From Burkholderiales bacterium (lineage in GTDB: Bacteria > Pseudomonadota > Gammaproteobacteria > Burkholderiales > Casimicrobiaceae): a stretch of DNA of 48,499 bases. A model generated the notes under the pieces. It saw only the letters and a list, made by a program, of their open reading frames with translations, made no database searches and was not told the DNA's origin. Position numbers and translations under genes: made by a program. The stretch spans positions 1 through 48,499 of the forward strand of contig JADGRP010000018.1 of the NCBI GenBank assembly GCA_017880805.1. The letters are read 5' to 3'. Within the stretch, counting starts at the first letter, position 1. Every line of letters begins with the position of its first letter. This document shows, piece by piece, positions 1 through 7,458 of the stretch.

Positions 1-376
1 GAATGAAAATCGAATACAGACCGTACCACTCGATGTAGACGAAAAAATACTGCGCCGGCAAGACGATGAAAAAACTCGCCGCGAGCGCGTTGTGGTCGCC
101 GCTGCGGGTGTAAGTCAGGGTCATGAATTCGCGCAGGGCGACGAAGGATATGAACAGGAACAGCACGATCACGCCGTCCTTCCCGAACAGGAAGGCGCCG
201 CTGATGACCAGCACCATTACCCACCACGCCTTGATACGCGCGTTGAGATTGTCGATCACGGCATGCGGCTGGCGCTTCGCCACGAACGTCTTAAGGGCGT
301 ACCCGATCAGCGACGCGATGACGAGGATCCCGCCGATGCCGGCGAAGAGCGCCATCGTCTGTTGTTGCATGGTCAT
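1..376 (-). CDS. CdsA-family phosphatidate cytidylyltransferase, C-terminal part cut off by window edge
   Basis: Reading leftward, the frame stays open to base 1 and shows about 125 codons. The ATG at 376 overlaps the TGA of the upstream acyltransferase (ATGA); a second in-frame ATG lies at 370. The visible part is very hydrophobic, with about four membrane segments. It carries the stretch NLNARIKAWW near residue 43 and ALREF near residue 80, both of which I associate with the YnbB-like branch of CdsA proteins. The family makes CDP-diacylglycerol from phosphatidate and CTP at the inner membrane. The catalytic C-terminal signature lies outside the window, so activity cannot be judged. The neighbours (acyltransferase and CDP-alcohol phosphatidyltransferase) fit a phospholipid pathway. 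Confidence 0.82.
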   Translation of the reverse strand, partial: MTMQQQTMALFAGIGGILVIASLIGYALKTFVAKRQPHAVIDNLNARIKAWWVMVLVISGAFLFGKDGVIVLFLFISFVALREFMTLTYTRSGDHNALAASFFIVLPAQYFFVYIEWYGLYSIFI

Positions 377-1056
377 GATTCGGGCGGCATCAGCGCGAGC
401 AGCGCGCCGCGCGCGCGTTCGACGAACGCATCCTTTCCCTCGTCTGCATCGAGCTTGATCGGCGCGCCGACCGACAAGGTGCAGAGCAAGGGCACCGGCA
501 GTAGCTGCCCCTTCGGCATGACCCGGCGTGAATTCTCGATCCAGACCGGAACGAACTCGACGTCCGGGCAGGCGTGCGCCAGATGATAGATCCCGCTCTT
601 GAACGGCAGCAGCGTCGCCTCGGTCGTGTTGCGCGTTCCTTCCGGGAATACGATCAGCGAATCGCCGTTCCCGATCGCGTCGGCCATCTGGCGAATCGGG
701 TCCAGGGTGCGCGTCGCGGGGTTGCGATCGATCAACACCGCGTTGATCAGGTGAAGGGCGACGTACTTCCGAAGCGCACCGCTGCACCAGTAGTCGGAGC
801 CGGCAACCGGACGTGTTCGGTTGCGCAGATCAGGCGGCAGGCACGACCATATCAGCGCAAAGTCGCCGTGGCTCCCGTGGTTGCCGAAATAGACCCGCTG
901 CGTCGCGTCCGGCGCGCAGCCGAGCCAGAGGATCCGCGCGCCGGTGAGCGCCCTGGTGAAGCCACACAAGGCACGAGCGGCAAGCGTGTCCAAAATCACG
1001 GTTTCGTCGCCGCCGTCGCAATCATCGTTTCGCGTCGTCGATTCAGGCCGATACAT
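373..1056 (-). CDS. Lysophospholipid acyltransferase (PlsC-like)
   Basis: A protein of 227 residues with the two hallmark acyltransferase blocks: NHGSHGDF near residue 58 (the H-x4-D catalytic pair) and FPEGTR near residue 137. The family transfers an acyl chain to a lysophospholipid or glycerol-3-phosphate derivative at the inner membrane. The substrate cannot be read from the sequence. It is the middle gene of a tight minus-strand set: its ATG lies 18 bp after the CDP-alcohol phosphatidyltransferase stop, and its TGA overlaps the start of the CdsA-like gene. The N-terminal 20 residues are polar and not conserved-looking, so a later start is possible, but no better in-frame ATG precedes the catalytic block. 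Confidence 0.88.
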   Translation of the reverse strand: MYRPESTTRNDDCDGGDETVILDTLAARALCGFTRALTGARILWLGCAPDATQRVYFGNHGSHGDFALIWSCLPPDLRNRTRPVAGSDYWCSGALRKYVALHLINAVLIDRNPATRTLDPIRQMADAIGNGDSLIVFPEGTRNTTEATLLPFKSGIYHLAHACPDVEFVPVWIENSRRVMPKGQLLPVPLLCTLSVGAPIKLDADEGKDAFVERARGALLALMPPES

Positions 1057-1074
1057 GTCGGCGCGCGGCGCATG

Positions 1075-1716
1075 TCACTGTCCTTCCTTCAATCCGCGGC
1101 GAACACGATTGACGATGGTGACTCCGATCAGCAATGCAAGCAGCGGCATCAACCAGGCGAGCCACTCCGGCAGCACGTAGCCGAGACCGGCCCACAGCCC
1201 GAGCGCGCCGAACACAAATGCGCGATCACTCTTGCCCATCGGCCCGTCGTAGCGGCGCGACGCGCCCACCGCCGGTCCCAGAACGCCGGCGAATTCTGAC
1301 ATCACGGCCAGCACGATCACGATCCCGGTCCACAGCGGCGAAAAGGGCGGCAGGAATGCGAATGGCAGATATAAAGCCGCGTCGGACACAACGTCCGTCA
1401 GCTCATTGAGATATGCGCCGAGGCGGCTTTTCTGACCGAACTCGCGCGCAAGCATGCCGTCGATCGCATTCAGCGCCATGCGCAGGAACATCCACAAGGG
1501 CAGGAGCAGAAAGAGCCAGCGTTCCGGTGCTCGCCACGCGATGAACACACCGAGGGCCACGGACACGATGGCAGCGGCAAGCGTCACTTGATTGGCCGTC
1601 ACGCCGATTCGCGCCAACGCAGCTGTCAGTGGACGCAACAGCCCTTGGAATTTCGGCTTCAGCGTATAAATCGACAACGCTGTTCTCCCTGTTCCGGGAT
1701 CGGGCGTGTCTTTCAT
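1075..1716 (-). CDS. CDP-alcohol phosphatidyltransferase family membrane protein
   Basis: A protein of 213 residues with about six membrane segments. It contains the CDP-alcohol phosphotransferase signature around residues 82-111, read as NAIDGMLAR, then eight residues, then GAYLNELTDVVSD. The family displaces CMP from a CDP-linked lipid using an alcohol acceptor, with catalysis in the membrane. In the standard signature (D-x2-D-G-x2-A-R-x8-G-x3-D-x3-D) the first and third acidic residues are Asp; here both are Asn, while the second and fourth Asp are kept. From memory this resembles the YnbA-like subfamily, so it may be a subfamily trait and not decay. It is first in the set with the acyltransferase and CdsA-like gene. 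The acceptor alcohol is unknown. Confidence 0.85.
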   Translation of the reverse strand: MKDTPDPGTGRTALSIYTLKPKFQGLLRPLTAALARIGVTANQVTLAAAIVSVALGVFIAWRAPERWLFLLLPLWMFLRMALNAIDGMLAREFGQKSRLGAYLNELTDVVSDAALYLPFAFLPPFSPLWTGIVIVLAVMSEFAGVLGPAVGASRRYDGPMGKSDRAFVFGALGLWAGLGYVLPEWLAWLMPLLALLIGVTIVNRVRRGLKEGQ

Positions 1717-1779
1717 CGACGCGGTCCGTCCCGGGATTCGACGAGTGCAGGGGAGTCTACCGCAACCGCTGTCGAGTGA

Positions 1780-3144
1780 TTATTTTCCGATGCAGAAACG
1801 ACTGAAGATCGCACCTAGCAGGTCGTCCGCGGTGTGCGCCCCGGTGATCGCGCCGAGCGCGTCATGCGCCTGGCGCAACTCTTCGGCACAGAGCTCGAGC
1901 GCGGGAGCCGACGCAGGGGAGAGGTGCGTCGCCGCGAGGGCAAGATGTACGCGAGCCGCGTCGAGCGCTCGCACATGGCGCTCGCGTCCCAGAAAGGCGT
2001 CGTGGCTGTTTTCTTCCGCACCGGCAACTTCCAGAATCGCTCGGCGAAGGAGATCGACGCCGGTTCCGGTCTTCGCAGACAACCAGATCTCGGCGACGCC
2101 GTCGATCGTGCTGCGGTGGGCTTTCATTCCCGCGAGGTCGATCTTGTTGCGCACGACCAACCGCGGCAGTGACGGACGAAGCCGGGCGACGATCGCCGTA
2201 TCTCCCGCATGCTGCGGCTCGCGCGCGTCGGTAATGATCAGCGCCAGATCGGCGCGCTCGATTTCCGCCCACGCACGCGCGATGCCGACTTGCTCGACGG
2301 CGTCGCTCGTCTCGCGCAGACCCGCGGTGTCGATGGCGTGCAAGGGAATGCCATCGACCTCAACGCTGCTTCGAATCGCATCGCGTGTCGTGCCGGGGAC
2401 GGGCGTCACGATCGCACGATCCTCGCCGACAAGCTGATTGAGCAGGCTCGACTTGCCGACGTTGGGCTGTCCGATCAGGACGACTTCGAGGCCCTCGAGC
2501 AGCAGCCGTCCCTGGCGGGAGCGTGCAAGCAGGCCATCGAGTGTTTGCTGCAAGTGCTGGATTTTCGCGGCGACGTCCGCAGCGTGGATGAAGTCGACAT
2601 CCTCCTCCGGAAAATCGAGCGTTGCTTCGATAAATACCCGGAGATCCACCAACCGGTCGAGGAGCGCATGAATCTCGCGCGAAAATTCGCCTACCAGGCT
2701 GCGCGTTGCTGCGCGGACGCCAGCCGCCGTCGTGGCGCTGATGAGATCCACCACCGCTTCCGCCTGGGCGAGGTCGATCTTGTCATTGAGATATGCACGC
2801 TTGGTGAACTCGCCCGGCTCGGCAAGGCGCGCGCCGAGGTCCAGGCAGCGCTTCATCACCAGCGCCAGAACGGCCGGGCCGCCGTGTCCTTGCAGCTCGA
2901 GAACGTTTTCTCCGGTGTACGACGCTGGCGAGGGGAAGAACAACGCGATGCCATGATCGAGCGTATCGCCACGCGCGCCCAGGAACGGCGCGCTCGTCGC
3001 CACGCGAGGCGCCAGCGGGCGGCCGACAATCCCGTCGACGATACGGGTGAGATCTGGCCCCGACACCCGAACGATGCCGATGCCGCCGCGTCCGGGCGGC
3101 GTCGCGATCGCGGCGATGACGTCGGCGTCAGCGGGTTTGGACAT
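1780..3144 (-). CDS. mnmE: tRNA uridine-5-carboxymethylaminomethyl modification GTPase MnmE
   Basis: A full-length protein of 454 residues (family about 450). It has the N-terminal tetrahydrofolate-binding domain, a helical domain interrupted by a G domain, and the C-terminal FCIGK motif with the catalytic cysteine. G-domain motifs are visible: GQPNVGKSS (residues 225-233), the GTTRD loop (251-255), DTAGL (272-276) and NKID near 335. With MnmG it installs the cmnm5 group at wobble uridine 34 of certain tRNAs in the cytoplasm. It is the last gene of the rpmH-rnpA-yidD-yidC-mnmE series, a very common order. A 125-bp gap separates it from yidC and contains a small direct repeat (TGAGGCGGC at 3171 and 3181). 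Confidence 0.98.
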   Translation of the reverse strand: MSKPADADVIAAIATPPGRGGIGIVRVSGPDLTRIVDGIVGRPLAPRVATSAPFLGARGDTLDHGIALFFPSPASYTGENVLELQGHGGPAVLALVMKRCLDLGARLAEPGEFTKRAYLNDKIDLAQAEAVVDLISATTAAGVRAATRSLVGEFSREIHALLDRLVDLRVFIEATLDFPEEDVDFIHAADVAAKIQHLQQTLDGLLARSRQGRLLLEGLEVVLIGQPNVGKSSLLNQLVGEDRAIVTPVPGTTRDAIRSSVEVDGIPLHAIDTAGLRETSDAVEQVGIARAWAEIERADLALIITDAREPQHAGDTAIVARLRPSLPRLVVRNKIDLAGMKAHRSTIDGVAEIWLSAKTGTGVDLLRRAILEVAGAEENSHDAFLGRERHVRALDAARVHLALAATHLSPASAPALELCAEELRQAHDALGAITGAHTADDLLGAIFSRFCIGK

Positions 3145-3269
3145 GCGAAGCGCTCATGCCCGAAGTGGCCTGAGGCGGCGTGAGGCGGCCGATGGCTGCG
3201 CTCACAGCATCCGCGATCTCGGTCGCGCCCTCACCACGGGGCCCGCTACCTTCCTCATCATCGTCCTCA

Positions 3270-4958
3270 TTACCGTCTCTTGGCGGCCACGGCAGCAGTC
3301 TCGCGTTCGAGCACGCGGTTCATATGCCATTGCTGGAAAATCTGCAGCGAGTTATTGATCAACCAGTAGAGCACCAGACCCGACGGGAAAAAAATGAACA
3401 TCACCGAGAACGCGATCGGCATGATCTGCATCACCTTGGCCTGCACCGGGTCCTGAATAGGCGTCGGCGACAACTTCACCTGCAGATACGCGGTAATCGC
3501 GTAGACAACCGGCAACACGAAATATGGATCGGGCGCGGAAAGGTCGTGAATCCACGCGATCCACGGCGCGTGGCGCAGCTCTACCGCGGAAAGCAGCACC
3601 CAGTACAGCGCGATGAACACCGGAATCTGGACCACGATGGGAAGGCAGCCGCCGAGCGGGTTGATCTTCTCGGTCTTGTACATTTCCATCATCTTGATCT
3701 GCAGCTGCTGCTTGTCGCTCGCGTATTGCGCCTGCAAGGCCTTGAGCTTGGGCGCGATCACTTTCATCTTCGCCATCGAACGCGCGCTGGCGTGATTGAG
3801 CGGATAGAACACGCTCTTGATGATGATCGTCAGCAGAACGATGGCCCAACCCCAGTTGTGCACCAGACCGTCCAGCCATTTCAACAACCAGAACAAAGGC
3901 GCAGAAATGACGGTGAAGATGCCGTAGTCGACGACGAGGTCGAGCCCCTTCGCGAGGCTCTTCAGCGTGTCCTGTTCCTGCGGGCCGACGTATAGCGGCA
4001 CCTTGATTTCGCCGGTTGCGCCGGGCGCGATAGGTGCGGCCTGCACAATGACGCCGTCAGCGTACAACCCGTTGTCGAGCTTCTTGGCGTAGAACTCGCG
4101 CGGCGTTTTCAGCTCCTCGGAAGGCAACCACGCGGCGACGAAATAATGTTCGACCATGCCGACCCAGCCGTTGTCGTTGCTCTTGGTATACGGGAGTTTG
4201 CGGTTCGGGTCGGCGGCGAGCTTGTCGAGCTCGGCGAAATCGATTTTCTTGAACTTGTCGGTTTCGTTATAGAGCACCGCACCGGTATACGCGGCAGGCG
4301 CCATCGAGCTCTGCACCACTGGCGTCTTGGTGTCGCGCGTGAATTGAAAATAGGCGTAGGGCGTGATTGGCGCAGCGCCGGCGTTGGTTACGTCGTACGC
4401 AACGTAGATGACATAGCTGCCGCGATGAAAGGTGAGCTTCTGTTCGACCTTGTCGCCGTTGGCGGCTGTTGCCTGCAGCGTGAGCACGAGCTCGTTCACA
4501 CCGGGAGCCAACTCGCGCGGCCCAGGCAGCGCTTGCCAGAGTGTTCGATGGTTCGGAAATCCGTCGCCCAGCAGTCCTGTCTGCGCGACAAAGGTCCGCT
4601 CTGCGTTTTGTTGCAGCAATACGTAAGGCTTGTTCTCGTCGTGCGTATCACGGTGCGCCGCCAGGGCGACCTCGGTCAGAACCGCGCCGAGGGTATCGAC
4701 CGCAGCGGCGTACAGATCGGTCTTGACGACAATTTTCTCGCTTGGCGGGCTTGCGGCGGTGGCAACTCCCGGCACCGCGCCGGGCGGCGGCGGCGACGTG
4801 GGGCCTGCGGGAACGGGCGCATCCAAACCTGTCGCGGGTACCGCCTGCTGCACCGCCGGCGGCGCGACCGGCGGCCGATGCTCGGACTGCCACCGCTCCC
4901 AGAGGAACAGCGCCGAAAAGGAAAAAATGACGAACAGGATCAGACGTTGGGTATCCAT
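3270..4958 (-). CDS. yidC: Membrane protein insertase YidC
   Basis: A protein of 562 residues, close to the usual 540-560 for the proteobacterial form. The N-terminus MDTQRLILFVIFSFSALFL forms the first membrane segment. A proline/alanine-rich linker follows to about residue 70, then the large periplasmic domain. The conserved five-helix insertase core occupies roughly residues 355-540 and includes the stretch NPLGGCLPIVVQIPVFIALY. The C-terminus is basic (ends AAKRR), as expected for ribosome contact. YidC inserts and folds inner-membrane proteins alone or with SecYEG. It lies 35 bp downstream of yidD in the rpmH operon. No clear Shine-Dalgarno sequence precedes the ATG. Confidence 0.98.
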   Translation of the reverse strand: MDTQRLILFVIFSFSALFLWERWQSEHRPPVAPPAVQQAVPATGLDAPVPAGPTSPPPPGAVPGVATAASPPSEKIVVKTDLYAAAVDTLGAVLTEVALAAHRDTHDENKPYVLLQQNAERTFVAQTGLLGDGFPNHRTLWQALPGPRELAPGVNELVLTLQATAANGDKVEQKLTFHRGSYVIYVAYDVTNAGAAPITPYAYFQFTRDTKTPVVQSSMAPAAYTGAVLYNETDKFKKIDFAELDKLAADPNRKLPYTKSNDNGWVGMVEHYFVAAWLPSEELKTPREFYAKKLDNGLYADGVIVQAAPIAPGATGEIKVPLYVGPQEQDTLKSLAKGLDLVVDYGIFTVISAPLFWLLKWLDGLVHNWGWAIVLLTIIIKSVFYPLNHASARSMAKMKVIAPKLKALQAQYASDKQQLQIKMMEMYKTEKINPLGGCLPIVVQIPVFIALYWVLLSAVELRHAPWIAWIHDLSAPDPYFVLPVVYAITAYLQVKLSPTPIQDPVQAKVMQIMPIAFSVMFIFFPSGLVLYWLINNSLQIFQQWHMNRVLERETAAVAAKRR

Positions 4959-4993
4959 GAGCCAGTCAGAAATGAGGTGTTCTCGAGCCTAGC

Positions 4994-5203
4994 TCAAGGG
5001 ACCGGGTCGTACCCGCCCGGATGATACGGATGACACCGCGCGACGCGGCGCGCGGCCAGCCACGCACCCTTCGCCGCGCCATGCCGCTCAACGGCCTCGC
5101 GTGCATAGTCGGAGCAGCTCGGAAAAAAACGGCAGTTCGCTCCCATAAGCGGACGGATAGCGTATTGGTAGCCCCGCAGCATGAGAAGCAGAAACGCTTT
5201 CAT
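4994..5203 (-). CDS. yidD: Membrane protein insertion efficiency factor YidD
   Basis: A small basic protein of 69 residues starting [19 protein letters not shown], with the family motifs [11 protein letters not shown] near residue 27 and [12 protein letters not shown] at the C-terminus. The open frame runs further upstream, but the ATG at 5203 is preferred because it matches the family N-terminus and sits in a TGATG junction, sharing one base with the rnpA stop codon. YidD is a membrane-associated factor that assists YidC-dependent insertion. The position between rnpA and yidC is the standard one, and the overlap suggests translational coupling to rnpA. Confidence 0.95.
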   Translation of the reverse strand: MKAFLLLMLRGYQYAIRPLMGANCRFFPSCSDYAREAVERHGAAKGAWLAARRVARCHPYHPGGYDPVP

Positions 5204-5496
5204 CAATGGGGTGCATCCGTCAGCGTACCAAGCAGCTCGGACGCTTCGCGCAACAGTCCGGGCAGCGTCGCCGGGGAACATGGGATTCGCAACCGAAACA
5301 CGATATCGAACGCGTCCAAGGCGGGCCGGCGCTGGCGCACGGCTTCGCGAAGAAGCCGCCGAACATAATTGCGCTCGACTGCACTAGCGAGCTGCTTCTT
5401 GCCGATGACGAATCCGACGCGACCGGTCGAGCGTTCCGCGGGCGACGCGAGCAACTGGAGATGCGCCCCGTTGAGCCGCCGACCTGCCTGGAACAA
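5203..5496 (-). CDS. rnpA: Ribonuclease P protein component, start codon unresolved (conserved N-terminus begins upstream)
   Basis: The frame carries the RnpA core: [10 protein letters not shown] and then [12 protein letters not shown], the RNR-type basic helix that binds RNase P RNA. RnpA helps the ribozyme process tRNA 5' ends. The coordinates given begin at TTG 5496, the only standard start codon available. They cut into the fold, because the same frame continues upstream through [13 protein letters not shown], which matches the usual RnpA N-terminal helix. Upstream of that there is no ATG, GTG or TTG: the frame remains open through all of rpmH to a stop at 5755-5757. Candidate starts are CTG codons at 5553, 5565 and 5598; none has a good Shine-Dalgarno. 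The true gene probably spans about 5203 to 5553-5598. Confidence 0.88.
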   Translation of the reverse strand: MFQAGRRLNGAHLQLLASPAERSTGRVGFVIGKKQLASAVERNYVRRLLREAVRQRRPALDAFDIVFRLRIPCSPATLPGLLREASELLGTLTDAPH

Positions 5497-5594
5497 ACCG
5501 GCAAATGCCGCCGCGCCCCGAAGTCGGTGGCGTTGGTTCGAGCCTATCGCCAGGGTCGCGGTCAGAGAGGTGTTGGCTGCGCCGGATGCCGCGT

Positions 5595-5729
5595 TCAGAC
5601 GGCAAGCCGCACGCGGCCCTTCGCCCGACGGGCGCGCAGGACCTTGCGGCCGCCAATACTCTTCATGCGGGCACGAAAACCGTGTGTCCGCTTGCGGCGA
5701 ACGACGGAGGGTTGGTAGGTACGTTTCAT
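5595..5729 (-). CDS. rpmH: 50S ribosomal protein L34
   Basis: A very short gene of 44 residues beginning [20 protein letters not shown] and ending GRVRLAV, nearly identical in pattern to L34 of other proteobacteria. L34 is a small basic protein of the large ribosomal subunit. It is the first gene of the operon with rnpA, yidD, yidC and mnmE, behind a strong sigma70-type promoter at 5759-5788. The rnpA frame is open throughout this gene in another register, which makes the exact rnpA start ambiguous. Confidence 0.98.
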   Translation of the reverse strand: MKRTYQPSVVRRKRTHGFRARMKSIGGRKVLRARRAKGRVRLAV

Positions 5730-5758
5730 GGTGCCGCCTTCGATGGAAAAAGCCTTAC

Positions 5759-5788
5759 ATTAGAGCGCTTTGCGTACCGCTCTGTCAA
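5759..5788 (-). promoter_or_regulatory. Sigma70-type promoter of the rpmH operon
   Basis: On the minus strand a perfect -35 hexamer TTGACA (5783-5788) is followed after 18 bp by TCTAAT (5759-5764), which matches the -10 consensus at five of six positions. It lies about 30 bp ahead of the rpmH start codon and is the strongest sigma70-like promoter I noticed by eye in the window, in keeping with an abundant ribosomal protein. Confidence 0.75.
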
Positions 5789-5809
5789 GGATCATCGTCG
5801 TTAGCGCGC

Positions 5810-5818
5810 TGTGGATAA
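5810..5818 (-). promoter_or_regulatory. DnaA box in the rpmH-dnaA intergenic region
   Basis: The minus strand reads TTATCCACA, a perfect match to the classical DnaA-binding consensus. It sits in the 175-bp divergent gap between rpmH and dnaA, upstream of the rpmH promoter and at the presumed -35 region of dnaA. It could serve autoregulation of dnaA, origin function, or both. Only this one perfect box was seen in the gap, fewer than a typical full origin carries. Confidence 0.75.
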
Positions 5819-5835
5819 CTCGAGTTCGAGCGGAG

Positions 5836-5841
5836 TACAAT
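5836..5841 (+). promoter_or_regulatory. Possible -10 element of dnaA
   Basis: The hexamer TACAAT lies 64 bp ahead of the dnaA start. The region where a -35 would fall (about 5812-5818) is poor in consensus but overlaps the DnaA box. That arrangement would let DnaA repress its own promoter. This is inferred from position and one hexamer only. Confidence 0.4.
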
Positions 5842-5904
5842 GATCTCGACGGGCTCCAGACGGCGCCCGCTCTTTTTTTCCAGCTTGGCCCCTAGCAGGT
5901 ATCC

Positions 5905-7245
5905 ATGTCGACCCCCGCATTCTGGCAAAGTTGCCTCGAGTCGTTTCAGCGAGAGTTGACGCAACAGCAGTTCAACACCTGGATTCGCCCGCTTCGGCTC
6001 GAATTGGCTGGAGACGGGTTGCGTCTGATCGCCCCCAACCGCTTTGTCTTGCAATGGGTCAAGGAGCGCTTCGCCGGGCGCATCGAGGAACTTGCGGCGG
6101 TCGCAGTGGGCCGTCCGCTGCGGCTCGCTTTTGTCGTCGCCGACGCGGCGGACCGTCCGGCGCCAGCGCCTGCTGCGACTGTCGCGAGCGCTCCGGAGCT
6201 CAGGCCCGTGGCGGCTCGTCGCGGCGAGCAGGCAAGCCTGAATCTCGGGTTTACGTTCGAGAGTTTTGTGTCCGGCAAAGCCAACCAACTCGCCCGCGCA
6301 GGCGGGCTTCAGGTTGCCGAGCATCCGACATCGTACAACCCGTTGTTCGTTTACGGCGGCGTCGGTCTCGGCAAGACGCATCTAATCCAAGCCATCGGCA
6401 ATCACATTCTCGAAAACAATCCTAACGCGCGCATTCGCTACATCCATGCCGAGACGTACGTGTCGGACGTCGTTCGCGCGTATCAGCACAAGGCGTTCGA
6501 CGACTTCAAGCGCTATTACCGCTCTCTCGACCTTTTGCTCATCGACGACATTCAGTTTTTCAGCAACAAGAGTCGCACCCAGGAAGAGTTTTTCTACCTC
6601 TTCAATACGCTTATCGAGGCGCACAAGCAGGTTGTGATTACCTGCGATACCTATCCCAAGGAAATTGAAGGCATCGAAGAACGGCTCATCTCCCGATTCG
6701 GGTGGGGCCTGACCGTGGCGCTCGAACCGCCCGAACTCGAAATGCGGGTGGCGATTCTTCTTTCCAAGGCGGCGCAGACAGGAATGAAGCTCGACGAGCA
6801 AGTCGCGTTCTTCATCGCTAAGCACATTCGTTCCAACGTTCGCGAGCTTGAAGGCGCGCTGAAGCGCGTCACGGCCTACTCGAGTTTCCACGGCCAGGAG
6901 ATTTCGCTGACGGTCGCCAAAGATGCTCTGCGCGATCTGCTTGCGGTTCAGAACCGGCAGATCTCCATCGAGAACATCCAAAAGACCGTTGCTGATTACT
7001 ACAAGATCCGCATTTCCGACATGCATTCGAAAAAGCGGTCGCGCGCGATTGCCCGACCGCGCCAGGTCGCGATGGCGCTGGCGAAGGAACTTACGCAGCT
7101 TTCCCTTCCGGAAATCGGCAGCAACTTTGGCGGTCGCGACCACACCACCGTGCTTCATGCCTGCCGCCAGATCGCAAAGCTCCGGGACTCCGTGCCAGAA
7201 ATGACACACGACGTAAATTTCCTGCTCCAGGTCCTTCGCAACTAG
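5905..7245 (+). CDS. dnaA: Chromosomal replication initiator protein DnaA
   Basis: A protein of 446 residues with all four DnaA domains. Domain I starts [13 protein letters not shown]. Domain II is a short alanine/proline-rich linker (about 82-110). The AAA+ domain III has Walker [10 protein letters not shown] (151-159) and Walker [10 protein letters not shown] (about 210-218). Domain IV has the DNA-binding signature [13 protein letters not shown] near the C-terminus. DnaA-ATP binds DnaA boxes at oriC and opens the duplex. The start ATG follows AGCAGGT, a plausible ribosome site. dnaN and gyrB follow on the same strand while rpmH diverges, the classical origin-proximal order. Confidence 0.99.
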   Translation: MSTPAFWQSCLESFQRELTQQQFNTWIRPLRLELAGDGLRLIAPNRFVLQWVKERFAGRIEELAAVAVGRPLRLAFVVADAADRPAPAPAATVASAPELRPVAARRGEQASLNLGFTFESFVSGKANQLARAGGLQVAEHPTSYNPLFVYGGVGLGKTHLIQAIGNHILENNPNARIRYIHAETYVSDVVRAYQHKAFDDFKRYYRSLDLLLIDDIQFFSNKSRTQEEFFYLFNTLIEAHKQVVITCDTYPKEIEGIEERLISRFGWGLTVALEPPELEMRVAILLSKAAQTGMKLDEQVAFFIAKHIRSNVRELEGALKRVTAYSSFHGQEISLTVAKDALRDLLAVQNRQISIENIQKTVADYYKIRISDMHSKKRSRAIARPRQVAMALAKELTQLSLPEIGSNFGGRDHTTVLHACRQIAKLRDSVPEMTHDVNFLLQVLRN

Positions 7246-7328
7246 CCCCGACACTGTATAAATCGACCCCGAAACAGTTTATAATTTGTTGATTGACCGC
7301 CTCAAACGTGAACCTCAGTTTCTGTCCC

Positions 7329-7357
7329 CAAACCGTCAACAGGCCGCACACGGTTTG
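7329..7357. repeat. Inverted repeat in the dnaA-dnaN gap
   Basis: CAAACCG at 7329-7335 pairs with CGGTTTG at 7351-7357 across a 15-nt spacer. It lies in the 213-bp dnaA-dnaN gap, downstream of a TATAAT hexamer (7280-7285). It could be an operator or leader RNA structure; no protein partner can be named. Confidence 0.45.
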
Positions 7358-7422
7358 TACAGATCGAGACGTCGGTCCCAAGTGACGGACAACGCAGAGG
7401 TTTCCGTACTTGTCCCCGTTTC

Positions 7423-7445
7423 GAACAATCTCCTATTAGTTGTTC
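7423..7445. repeat. Inverted repeat just ahead of the dnaN start
   Basis: GAACAA (7423-7428) and TTGTTC (7440-7445) form a 6-bp inverted repeat with an 11-nt spacer ending 13 bp before the dnaN ATG. In mRNA it would place a hairpin next to the ribosome-binding region. It is short, so chance occurrence is possible. Confidence 0.35.
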
Positions 7446-7458
7446 TTAGGTTTAGATA

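Noticed and set aside
2209-3183. Plus-strand open frame of 324 codons opposite mnmE
   Set aside because: Antisense to a full-length, highly conserved mnmE; no family motifs.
5851-5879. GGGC...GCCC followed by a seven-T run ahead of dnaA, like a leader terminator
   Set aside because: Only a 4-bp stem with a 10-nt loop, too weak to call; the T-run alone is not enough.
7280-7285. Perfect TATAAT as a definite dnaN promoter
   Set aside because: No acceptable -35 hexamer at 16-18 bp; kept only as an observation.
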